Shown piece by piece: positions 49,788-57,754 of a DNA stretch of 64,000 nt. This DNA is from Clostridia bacterium (GTDB lineage Bacteria > Bacillota > Clostridia > Oscillospirales > CAG-272), in the NCBI GenBank assembly GCA_017416185.1, contig JAFQDF010000033.1, forward strand, positions 96,434-160,433, written 5' to 3'. Both the position numbers and the translations under genes were made by a program. The notes under the pieces were generated by a model that was given only the letters and a program-made list of their open reading frames with translations, was not told the origin of the DNA and made no database searches. The stretch's first letter is position 1. The number at the start of each line of letters is the position of its first letter.

Positions 49788-51365
49788 TTACGGTAACAGT
49801 TTGTTTACTATGTAATAAAGATTTTCGCGTTTCGCACGGGAATCGGTATGATTTACATCTACTACAGCCTCTACTGCAGAGTCAATACGTTCATCCAGTT
49901 TCTTACGCATCAGTGTATAAAGTCTGTCATTGATCCTGTCCTCCTCGGGAACCGAAAGGAGCAACTCAAGAACCTTCCTGTTATTATAGGGAACGGTTAT
50001 ATCATCCGAGAACATATGCTCACTTGTAAGAGAAAGTCCGAACAGACTGGACCACTGATATTCCCAATAGAGCTGTTCCTGCCAGGGGATAGGATTCTTT
50101 TTATCTGATTCAAAATATTTGTCAATATATTCCTTAAACTGTTTGTCACAGTATCTTACAGCACCGCGATGCGTGAGAAGGAATTTGTAAAAGGTGGTGC
50201 ATACTCTGGGACTGGGCTTTTTGCCGAAATTCCGTCTGCCGTTATATCTCTTGGTATAACGTGTCCTGCCCACCTCGGATGCCCAGGATTTGACCTCAAT
50301 ATCAAAATCGTCAACCTTATCGAGGTATGCCCTTTTTCTCACGTCAAAGGGGTTGTTATATCTTACGTCGCCGCCGTTCCAGAGAAGCACGGCTCTTATT
50401 CCCTCTATGTTCTCAAAAGCTTCATCCTCGTAAGGGATTTTGTAAAAAATATGCTCAAGTCCCAAGGCCTTGCATATCTGTCCTGCCGCCTTGGCATCAG
50501 GCAGCTCGTTTTCCTGAGAATCGTAGCTGAAGTATTTGAAACGGTCATAAATATCCGAAGCACAAGCAAGGGTAGTCTTGCTGTCGCAGCCGCCGGTAAG
50601 AGAGATCGCAGGTCTTTGCCATTTGTCAGCGATGAGCTCCATTGTTTTCTTCATTAAAGGAATAAGACGGTCACAGGCCTCCTCTACACTCAGGTTGAGG
50701 TTAACGGGATGATAAAATCTTCTCTGCTCAATACCGTTGTCAACCGTTTCTGCAATATGGCTCGGATTTAATCTCTTTACCTCTTTAAATGAAGTTATGT
50801 TACCGGGAAGCTGATTTCCGAAATATTTGAATGTCTTGCGGGTTTTTAGCTTTGTAACACAGGGATCCTCGCTCAGACCTAAAATATCACCTATAAGATT
50901 TGTATGTGTACTTACATAATTATGTCCGCCGTAAGAGGAATAGAAAACACTTAACAGCCCTACAGTATCACAAAGAAATCTTAAGTTATCGCCGTCGGCA
51001 ACAAACAGACAGAATATACCGGTAAGATTATTTACCATGTCAAAAAATGCCGCTTCATTGCCGTAAACCGAAGCCAGACCGTCTATTATCTCTTCCTCTC
51101 CGATAATACCTCTTATAGGATCATAGGCATGTCCGATAAAACCGATGCTTCTTTCCTCGCCTGCCGGCTTCACACAATATTTTGTCTCGGGGTGAAGAAG
51201 CAGTGTATAGCTGTCGTTAAGGACAGTTTTATTCCATAAGCCGTAAAAGGGATATTCATCGGTATTGATATCCTTACTGTCGGCTATAAGAAAACCTCTG
51301 CAGAAAAGCTTGGATCTCAGATATTCGTCATTTAAAGTAAGCTCTTTGACCGTTTCTCTGTTCAT
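49788..51365 (-). CDS. Asparagine-synthetase-like protein with no N-terminal catalytic cysteine
   Basis: A 525-residue protein. The C-terminal half is an asparagine synthase domain with the ATP-binding PP-loop SLTGGCDSKTTLACASD (about residue 250) and DAKAAGQICKALGLEHIFYK. The N-terminal half is class II glutaminase-like (GIFCLFVADGDNLRFLCDTV, then VSTHTNLIGDILGLSEDP) but does not begin with Met-Cys, so the glutamine-hydrolysing nucleophile is absent. Such proteins may use free ammonia or another amine, or form a bond other than an amide. It overlaps the dehydrogenase by 4 nt and exists only in locus B. It could amidate the carboxylate of the hydroxyacid proposed to be made by the aldolase and dehydrogenase (inference). 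Confidence 0.82.
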   Translation of the reverse strand: MNRETVKELTLNDEYLRSKLFCRGFLIADSKDINTDEYPFYGLWNKTVLNDSYTLLLHPETKYCVKPAGEERSIGFIGHAYDPIRGIIGEEEIIDGLASVYGNEAAFFDMVNNLTGIFCLFVADGDNLRFLCDTVGLLSVFYSSYGGHNYVSTHTNLIGDILGLSEDPCVTKLKTRKTFKYFGNQLPGNITSFKEVKRLNPSHIAETVDNGIEQRRFYHPVNLNLSVEEACDRLIPLMKKTMELIADKWQRPAISLTGGCDSKTTLACASDIYDRFKYFSYDSQENELPDAKAAGQICKALGLEHIFYKIPYEDEAFENIEGIRAVLLWNGGDVRYNNPFDVRKRAYLDKVDDFDIEVKSWASEVGRTRYTKRYNGRRNFGKKPSPRVCTTFYKFLLTHRGAVRYCDKQFKEYIDKYFESDKKNPIPWQEQLYWEYQWSSLFGLSLTSEHMFSDDITVPYNNRKVLELLLSVPEEDRINDRLYTLMRKKLDERIDSAVEAVVDVNHTDSRAKRENLYYIVNKLLP

Positions 51366-52261
51366 TTATCAAAATTCTCCAGGTTAGTTTTTATTACATT
51401 CAGCAAGCGCTCGGAATTATTCTCTCCCACAAAGGAGTTATGGGGAGTTACGATTACATTTTCCATATCCCAAAGAGGACTGTCACAAGATAACGGCTCC
51501 TCCTCGAAAACATCCAGCACCGCTCCGCCTAAACGGGGAAGCGCTCTTATCAAAGCCTCGGTATCTATAACTGCACCGCGGGCTATATTTACAAGCACCG
51601 CCGTATCCTTCAGCAAAGCAAGCCTGCCGTCATTTATAATATGCTGTGTCTTATCTGTCAGTGGAAGGGTCAGCACCAAAATATCACATTCCGAAATGAC
51701 ATTGTCAAGTCCGTCAAGCGGATATATTTTTTCATAGCTTTCATCCTCACGGGGATACAGATCAACTCCGACCACCCTTGTGCCGAATGCTTTAAATCTC
51801 TTTGCACATTCGGTGCCTACACTTCCGCAACCGAGAACACATACTGTCTTGCCGTTGAGCTCTGTAAGGCCTCTGTGCTTTGTCCAGCTGTGATTTCTTT
51901 GATTATCTCTGAAAAATGCCGACTGCTTGTAAAGGCTCAGCACTCCTGCAAGAGCAAACTCCGCCATGGGAATGCTGTACACCCCTCCGGCATTGAATAT
52001 GCGTATGTCCCTGTTACGGATATAATCCATATCCACACGGTCATAGCCTGCGCTTGTGAGTTGTATGTATTTTAAATTTTTGAATTCTTCTATGGGATGA
52101 TGCAGGAACAGACCGTTACAGATGACCGCCTCATAACACTCGGCGGCATCGGGAAGGGCATCCTTTTCGTTTTGAAGAAAATCGACCCTGTGTCCCATGT
52201 CGCTCAGTATTTCCGCACACTCTCTGTGCGCCTGTAATGCTCCTGTAATCAGTATCCTCAT
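51362..52261 (-). CDS. D-isomer-specific 2-hydroxyacid dehydrogenase (locus B)
   Basis: A 299-residue paralogue of the gene at 8893. Rossmann motif GCGSVGTECAKRFKAFGTRV; catalytic Arg in NIARGAVID, Glu in DVFEEEPLS, His in VTPHNSFVGENN. The start is ATG 52261: AAGGA is 8 nt upstream, whereas an ATG at 52270 would abut that site. It should reduce a 2-oxoacid supplied by the adjacent aldolase. The N-terminal DNA is almost identical to locus A, which shows recent exchange or duplication. Confidence 0.9.
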   Translation of the reverse strand: MRILITGALQAHRECAEILSDMGHRVDFLQNEKDALPDAAECYEAVICNGLFLHHPIEEFKNLKYIQLTSAGYDRVDMDYIRNRDIRIFNAGGVYSIPMAEFALAGVLSLYKQSAFFRDNQRNHSWTKHRGLTELNGKTVCVLGCGSVGTECAKRFKAFGTRVVGVDLYPREDESYEKIYPLDGLDNVISECDILVLTLPLTDKTQHIINDGRLALLKDTAVLVNIARGAVIDTEALIRALPRLGGAVLDVFEEEPLSCDSPLWDMENVIVTPHNSFVGENNSERLLNVIKTNLENFDK

Positions 52262-52272
52262 ATGCTGCATCC

Positions 52273-53112
52273 TTATTTTTTCAAGCTCTGCGCTATGCCG
52301 GATATCTTTTCGGCGGTCACTGTTTTATTACCTTCCCATTCCTCGGGATGTGACTCGCAGTAAGCTTCGTAATCTCTTATCTCGCGCAATCCCTCATCGA
52401 AAATGCGCTTTATCTCGGCGGTATCCGTAACTATATCACAGTTACAGAAGCTTCTTGAAAGTATAGCTCTCTGTGAGCCTAAACGGTAATGCTCCATCAC
52501 CACGTGCTCGCAGGGGAGCATTCCCTTGCCGAGAGCGGCAATTCCTCCAAAGCCGTACACAATACCCTTGTCACGGCACTTGTTGCAAATACGCTCCACC
52601 GTGCCGTCGCAAAGCAGCTCAAACATAAAGCGCATACCCAGGGCAAGGCTCATATCGTTAAGTCCTATATGTATTTCATCTATGCCCTCAAGAGCAAGGA
52701 TGTCGTCGATAATCTCTGCCGCCTCGGGGGTTTCCACCAACAGGAAGGTCGTTGCTCTGCCCGCAACACAGTCAAGAAATCTCCTGACCTCTGTAAGTGT
52801 CTTAAAATAGGGCAGCATAACCACGTCAGCACCTGCCCTGATAACGGCATCTATCTCCTCCTCGCTTGAGGAGTATTCCTCTGTTGCATCGTGGATGGGA
52901 TTGACACGGACCATAAGCTCGCTTTTGTCAAGACACTTTCTCAGCTCTGCCACATCGGAGACGGTATGACGGCACTGAACCGTATTCATTCCGCCCTGTC
53001 TGAGATGCTTGCCGATATATTCCATATCCACAAATATTCTGTCCACTCCCGCAGCCTGTGCTATACAGGCTATATCGGGGCGGTTGGTTATGTACATCAG
53101 CTTTAATGACAT
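52273..53112 (-). CDS. HpcH/HpaI-type aldolase (locus B)
   Basis: A 279-residue paralogue of the gene at 9815, with about 85 % identical residues by eye. Metal-site segments LLVETPEAAEIIDDILALEG and IHIGLNDMSLALGMRF, and MVRVNPIHDATEEYSSSEEE. The first roughly 100 codons are nearly identical at DNA level to locus A. It is separated from the sugar transferase stop by 5 bp and from the dehydrogenase start by 11 bp. It probably makes a hydroxy-oxoacid from pyruvate and an aldehyde; the aldehyde is unknown. Confidence 0.87.
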   Translation of the reverse strand: MSLKLMYITNRPDIACIAQAAGVDRIFVDMEYIGKHLRQGGMNTVQCRHTVSDVAELRKCLDKSELMVRVNPIHDATEEYSSSEEEIDAVIRAGADVVMLPYFKTLTEVRRFLDCVAGRATTFLLVETPEAAEIIDDILALEGIDEIHIGLNDMSLALGMRFMFELLCDGTVERICNKCRDKGIVYGFGGIAALGKGMLPCEHVVMEHYRLGSQRAILSRSFCNCDIVTDTAEIKRIFDEGLREIRDYEAYCESHPEEWEGNKTVTAEKISGIAQSLKK

Positions 53113-53117
53113 AGTTA

Positions 53118-53768
53118 CTACTTCGTTACCTCTTCCTTACTGTCCAAGGGAGTTTCTGCGCTGTCCTTCTTAACCGTCGCACCCACATTTTCGTTGTCGG
53201 CATTTGAAAAGACCTTGAAGATGGTGAGGAAGAATATTTTCATATCCAGCCACAAGGACACATGGTCAACATACCAAACGTTCATCTTTATTCTTTCGTT
53301 CCACTCAACGCACTTGCGTCCGTTGATCTGCGCCCAGCCGGTAATACCCGGTCTTACCTCGAACATTCTGCGCTGCTCGTCGGTGTACTGCTCTATTGGC
53401 CAGGGATGGTATGTAAGGGGAGGACGGGGGCCGATAAAGCTCATCTCACCCTTGAGAATATTGAATAACTGAGGCAGCTCATCAATGCTTGTTGCTCTGA
53501 TGATCCTTCCTATACGTGTAACACGGGGATCTCCCTTACCGGAATACACGCCTGAGCCTGTATGCTCGGAATCGATCTTCATGCTTCTGAATTTCAGTAT
53601 CTCAAATTCCTTGCCGCCCACACCAAGCCTCTTCTGCCTGAACAGAACGGGGCCGGGGCTGTCCAGCTTGATCAACAGTGCTACGATCGCCATAGGCAGC
53701 CAAAGTATAAGAGTGCCGAAAACCGATAAAATAATATCCGCTAAACGCTTAAAAAATCCTTTATACAT
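53118..53768 (-). CDS. Undecaprenyl-phosphate sugar-1-phosphate transferase (priming enzyme, locus B)
   Basis: A 216-residue priming transferase. One membrane helix (DIILSVFGTLILWLPMAIVA); catalytic blocks DSPGPVLFRQKRLGVGGKEF, FRSMK, TSIDELPQLFNILKGEMSFI, GPRPPLTYHPW and RPGITGWAQINGRKCVEWNE. First gene of locus B. A promoter (TTGCTT, 17 bp, TATAAT) is centred about 90 bp upstream of its ATG at 53768. It starts synthesis of the lipid-linked repeat unit. Confidence 0.93.
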   Translation of the reverse strand: MYKGFFKRLADIILSVFGTLILWLPMAIVALLIKLDSPGPVLFRQKRLGVGGKEFEILKFRSMKIDSEHTGSGVYSGKGDPRVTRIGRIIRATSIDELPQLFNILKGEMSFIGPRPPLTYHPWPIEQYTDEQRRMFEVRPGITGWAQINGRKCVEWNERIKMNVWYVDHVSLWLDMKIFFLTIFKVFSNADNENVGATVKKDSAETPLDSKEEVTK

Positions 53769-53842
53769 CTAACTATCCTTTTCGTTTGATTATGCAACTA
53801 TTCGCAAAAGGGCAAACTACCCCTATTTTCATATTCTGTTAT

Positions 53843-53871
53843 ATTATAACATAATGTATAAAAAAAAGCAA
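53843..53871 (-). promoter_or_regulatory. Main promoter of locus B
   Basis: Minus-strand TTGCTT (53871-53866), 17-bp spacer, TATAAT (53848-53843), about 75 bp before the sugar transferase start. The spacer includes ATACATTATGT, part of the dyad motif seen at the helicase promoter. All genes down to about 23 kb are on this strand with small gaps, so it may drive much of the locus. Confidence 0.65.
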
Positions 53872-53953
53872 TATGCTGAATTGATTTTTTTGGTTGACGG
53901 GATCGGTTCCGCATCGTGTGAAATCAGGAAAAAGAGCCCTACTGTGGAAAATG

Positions 53954-53982
53954 TTGACTGTTTAAAGGATTTATGATAAAAT
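53954..53982 (+). promoter_or_regulatory. Promoter of the locus B nucleotidyltransferase
   Basis: TTGACT (53954-53959), 17-bp spacer, TAAAAT (53977-53982), about 40 bp before the start at 54021; divergent from the locus B main promoter. Confidence 0.6.
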
Positions 53983-54020
53983 AATCAACAAGGAAAGTGA
54001 TTTGGCAAGGAGGTAAAGTG

Positions 54021-55196
54021 ATGGACAAAAGTTTTAAAAGCGGACTTGATGTTATATATCTTACCTCCTGTGCGCTTAACGGTATTACTCCCGACAGAGG
54101 GGTTATCGAAGCAATGGACCTTGAGGCTGTATTCGGTCAGGCAAAAAGGCACAGAATGCTCTCGATCACATATATGGCTATTGAGTCCTGCCGTGATACC
54201 CTTGAGCCCGAGCTTGCAAGGAAATGGGGCATATCGGCACCTCAAGCGGTAAAAAGCAGTCTTATGTACTCTGTAGAGCGGGAAAAGCTGTACAGATTTA
54301 TGGATGAAAATGAGATCGCATACCTGCCCTTAAAGGGTATAATTATGCAGGACATTTATCCGAAGCTGGGTATGCGGCAGATGGCGGACAACGATATTCT
54401 GATAGATATAGATAAGCGTCACCTTGTCCGTGATTATATGGTCAAAAACGGCTATAAGAGCGACGGATACGGCAAGGACATGCACGATGTGTATATTAAG
54501 CCTCCGATATACAATTTTGAAATACATGTATATTTGGCGATAGAGTCGGTGGATGCCGTTTTTTATAATTATTATCTTGACATCTGGCAGCGTCTTCAAA
54601 GACAGGATGACAAGAGAAGCGAATACAGATTTTCTGTCGAGGATTTTTACATCTATACCCTTGTTCACGCATATAAGCATATCAATTATACCGGCGGTAT
54701 AGGTATCAAGCCGTTGACGGATATCTTTGTATATTTGCGCAGATATGAGGACTCTCTCGACAGGGGGTATCTGGATGCCGAGCTTGAAAGGATCAGGTTG
54801 ACTGCATTCGAAAAAAACATGCGGCTGCTGTCGAAAAAGATCTTTGATGCTGAAGCAACAAAAGAAAACAGGATAGAGGATGGCTTGAACGAAGAGGAAA
54901 TACAGCTGCTGAAATTCTTTATCGATTCGGGCAGCTTTGGAAATAAAGACACCTTATACCGAGGCATGATAGACCGCTTTGCCAACGGAGAGGGCAAGAT
55001 CACAAGGACGGGTAAGATCAGATATTTATTGAGCAGACTCTTCCCCACAGGCCCTTATATCAGGGAGAATTATCCCTTTTTCCACAGACATAAAATACTT
55101 CTTCCGGCTTTATGGGTCTACAGATTTTTCACAAAAATATTCGTAAAGTTCGGACACGTGTGTAAGGAATTAAAGTTTATAAGCAAACAAAAATAA
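54021..55196 (+). CDS. PF14907-type nucleotidyltransferase family protein (locus B)
   Basis: A 391-residue paralogue of the gene at 17316, collinear throughout. Fold signature IAYLPLKGIIMQDIYPKLGM then RQMADNDILIDIDKRHLVRD; C-terminal LVHAYKHINYTGGIGIKPLT. The start is ATG 54021, with AAGGAGGT 7 nt upstream. Divergent from the priming transferase, so both are probably expressed from the same 250-bp control region. Its reaction is unknown; transfer of a nucleotide or phospho-group to a polymer precursor is a guess from the context. Confidence 0.82.
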   Translation: MDKSFKSGLDVIYLTSCALNGITPDRGVIEAMDLEAVFGQAKRHRMLSITYMAIESCRDTLEPELARKWGISAPQAVKSSLMYSVEREKLYRFMDENEIAYLPLKGIIMQDIYPKLGMRQMADNDILIDIDKRHLVRDYMVKNGYKSDGYGKDMHDVYIKPPIYNFEIHVYLAIESVDAVFYNYYLDIWQRLQRQDDKRSEYRFSVEDFYIYTLVHAYKHINYTGGIGIKPLTDIFVYLRRYEDSLDRGYLDAELERIRLTAFEKNMRLLSKKIFDAEATKENRIEDGLNEEEIQLLKFFIDSGSFGNKDTLYRGMIDRFANGEGKITRTGKIRYLLSRLFPTGPYIRENYPFFHRHKILLPALWVYRFFTKIFVKFGHVCKELKFISKQK

Positions 55197-55220
55197 CTGC
55201 TTTTTTCAAAGCAGTTATTT
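55191..55220. terminator. Bidirectional terminator between convergent genes
   Basis: AAATAACTGCTTT pairs with AAAGCAGTTATTT around a 4-nt loop, with T runs on both strands; serves the plus-strand nucleotidyltransferase and the minus-strand SLH gene. Confidence 0.8.
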
Positions 55221-55232
55221 TTTGTTTATTGC

Positions 55233-57674
55233 TTATTTTGCGTCGTTATCCCAGTGCTTGGGGTCCTTGCCTGCATCCCAGTTGCCGGGAGCTCTGTAGT
55301 TGTCGCTTTCAAGAGTTCCGAGGTAAGCAAAGTAAGCCTCTGCCATTTCGTTGTACTTGTCAAGATCAGCCTGATCGCCGGAATCTCTGTAATCCTCATA
55401 TGCAAGACAAACCTCGATGTACTTCATCTGGGTAGCACTTCTGCGTACACGGAGCTTCTGCTCATCTGTAGAAGCAAGCTCAAGAGCCTTATCAAAGAGT
55501 CCCATAAGATAGTCAAAGTTCTCTCTGTACTGTTCCTCGGTAATAACGTCATCCCAGTTACAGTTGGACCAGATATGCCATTCGTTCTCGCTCTGGAGCT
55601 CGTAAGTCTTTTCGATATACTCACGGATATAGGTCCAGCCGTCGCCGTAGAATGACTCAAGGAAGCTGTCTACGTAATTCCAGTACTCTGCTTCGGTCAT
55701 ATCCGTCTCCCAAACCAGCTTGGAGGTAAGATAAACCTTAAGCTCGGCAAAGGGCGCGCTGTTGATGTTATCGCCTAAAACGATTATACCCGAAACGCCT
55801 CTCTTATGGAAGTCGTGATACTTTCTGTACATCTGATGAATTACCGGAAAGGGAGCATCTGCATAGGTCGTATCGCTGGAATAGTCCCATACCCATACAT
55901 TGGGAGAGAACTCAAACCAAGCATCAAGTATCTCGGAATATTTAGCTGCGCTATTGCTCTTGTTTGTACAAACGTCGGTCTGGGTATGATCGTGGTTACC
56001 GCAGGCGGTATCGGTACAAGCACATACTATAACATTATCGCTGATATCTTCTTTGTTAAAGTTTCTGGGGAGATTCCAGGTATATTTGTATGCAAGACCA
56101 ACAACGTAGTAATCAGGATATTCCTCGGCGATAGCCTCACCTACAACGTCAAGAATATTGAAGTATGTAGACGTTCTGCCGTGCTCACGGTAAAACTCAT
56201 CGCACTGGCAGTTGGGACCGCCCTTACAGTAATATACGGAGTCGGACATTGCAACCCATACGAATCTGTTTTGAGGACTTGCTGCAAGCTGGGTCTTTAC
56301 GTTTGCAATAATATTTTGCTGGATCTGAGGATCGGTCAGACAGGGGTCATCCGACATATGGTGGGCTGTGTAGTAACCCCACTGAGGCTTGAAATCTGCG
56401 GGATCCTGGCCCAGTGCGGGCATAGAATGATAGAAGTTAGCCTGATTGAAATAACCGCCGTTGTCTCTGAGCTTCTTTCCGACATGAGGAAGATCTCCCT
56501 TACCGAAAATATAATCACGGTAACGCATACCGGTTGTTTCTGTATGATAGAGGTCTGCGGGAACGTTGTAGCAGTTCTTGGGTGTAAAGGTCTCGATAAC
56601 GCCCATAAAGCTTACGCCTGCATATTCTTCAAGGAACTCATATACAGCAAACTGTGTTGCCGCATAGTTTTCGTCAGAAGCAAGGATAAGATATCCGTTC
56701 TGAACCTCCATAAGCAGTGTGTCGGGATCAAAGCCGGAACGGTCGATGTTGACTACAACACCCTCACGGTTGGTCTTACCGATAAGGATCTCCTTTTCAC
56801 CGATCTCACGGTCGGTATCCTTGTATACGGGAAGAGAGAAGCCTGTTACTTTATTGATATAAGAATGAAGCTCATTTGCACAGGTCTGTGCGCTGCTGCC
56901 GCTCTTTGCAGCGGTGGTGCCGTATACGATGGTGTACTCGGAGATAGAAGTGTCACCGATCATAATATCGCCCACGGGAGTTTCTGCATTGTAGCGAAGC
57001 TCCATATAGCTCATAAGTATCTGAGCCGCCTGAGCTCGGGTAGCGTTGCCGTTGGGATTAAGGATGGGAGCACCCTTCTCTGTACCCATACCGTTGATAA
57101 GTCCGGTGGTGGACATCCAGGTAATACCTTCCTTTGCCCAATCCTGCACCTTATCTGCATCTGCAAACTTGTTAAAAGCTGTTACTCTTACGTCGGTAAG
57201 ATCGTAGCTGTCCTCACCTGCAGCATAGAGGGCAAGGATACGCGCCATCTGGGAACGTGTGATCTTGCCGTTGGGTGCGAAGGTAGTTTCGGTCATACCT
57301 GCAACGTAATTCTTTTCGTTTGCCCACTGTACAGCCTTTGCATACCACTGATTTACGGGTACGTCGGTGAACACGGTCTCACCGGTATAGGTTGTCTGGT
57401 CAACTCCGGAAAGTCTGAACAGAACTGTTACGAACATACCTCTTGTCATAGTTACGTTGGGACCGAAAAGGTCGCCTGCCGCATTGTTTGCCGCAAAGAT
57501 ACCGTTATCGTAGGTATACTTTACCGCATTGTAGAACCAATGGCTCTCTTTTACATCCTTAAAGGGCATGCCTGTTTCGGGGATGATGGGAGCAGCTTCA
57601 TCAGCGGAAACTGCCATAGGAACTGCCGCTAAAAGTGTCAATACCACAAGAAGTAAAGAAATAAATCTCTTCAT
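55233..57674 (-). CDS. S-layer-anchored DUF4838 (alpha-glucuronidase-like) surface protein
   Basis: An 813-residue secreted protein. Signal peptide about 1-24 (MKRFISLLLVVLTLLAAVPM…). Three SLH repeats follow (about 35-80 FKDVKESHWFYNAVKYTYDN, 98-145, 165-220), which bind wall polysaccharide and anchor the protein. From about residue 240 the protein matches the DUF4838 group: a small N-terminal domain (YTIVYGTTAAKSGSSAQTCA…ELHSYINKVTGFSLPVY, as in GH67 alpha-glucuronidases) and a TIM-barrel-like domain (LTDPQIQQNIIANVKTQLAA, VWVWDYSSDTTYADAPFPVI). Catalytic residues are not proven. Its C-terminal half is paralogous to the cytoplasmic protein at 57755. It probably acts on uronic-acid-containing glycans at the cell surface (inference). 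Confidence 0.85.
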   Translation of the reverse strand: MKRFISLLLVVLTLLAAVPMAVSADEAAPIIPETGMPFKDVKESHWFYNAVKYTYDNGIFAANNAAGDLFGPNVTMTRGMFVTVLFRLSGVDQTTYTGETVFTDVPVNQWYAKAVQWANEKNYVAGMTETTFAPNGKITRSQMARILALYAAGEDSYDLTDVRVTAFNKFADADKVQDWAKEGITWMSTTGLINGMGTEKGAPILNPNGNATRAQAAQILMSYMELRYNAETPVGDIMIGDTSISEYTIVYGTTAAKSGSSAQTCANELHSYINKVTGFSLPVYKDTDREIGEKEILIGKTNREGVVVNIDRSGFDPDTLLMEVQNGYLILASDENYAATQFAVYEFLEEYAGVSFMGVIETFTPKNCYNVPADLYHTETTGMRYRDYIFGKGDLPHVGKKLRDNGGYFNQANFYHSMPALGQDPADFKPQWGYYTAHHMSDDPCLTDPQIQQNIIANVKTQLAASPQNRFVWVAMSDSVYYCKGGPNCQCDEFYREHGRTSTYFNILDVVGEAIAEEYPDYYVVGLAYKYTWNLPRNFNKEDISDNVIVCACTDTACGNHDHTQTDVCTNKSNSAAKYSEILDAWFEFSPNVWVWDYSSDTTYADAPFPVIHQMYRKYHDFHKRGVSGIIVLGDNINSAPFAELKVYLTSKLVWETDMTEAEYWNYVDSFLESFYGDGWTYIREYIEKTYELQSENEWHIWSNCNWDDVITEEQYRENFDYLMGLFDKALELASTDEQKLRVRRSATQMKYIEVCLAYEDYRDSGDQADLDKYNEMAEAYFAYLGTLESDNYRAPGNWDAGKDPKHWDNDAK

Positions 57675-57697
57675 CTTTTTTCTCCTTTTTTATTATG

Positions 57698-57747
57698 GAA
57701 GAAAATAGTGTCCGAGGACACTATTTTCTTCATTTAATTATGCATTA
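57698..57747 (-). repeat. Small hairpin element, copy 1
   Basis: On the minus strand TAATGCATAATTAAATGAAG leads into a hairpin (16-bp arms GAAGAAAATAGTGTCC and its complement, 57698-57713 and 57716-57731). The same 21-base lead-in occurs at 62049 before a hairpin of different sequence. It lies between two DUF4838 genes and could act as a terminator or attenuator. Confidence 0.6.
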
Positions 57748-57754
57748 CGGATTA

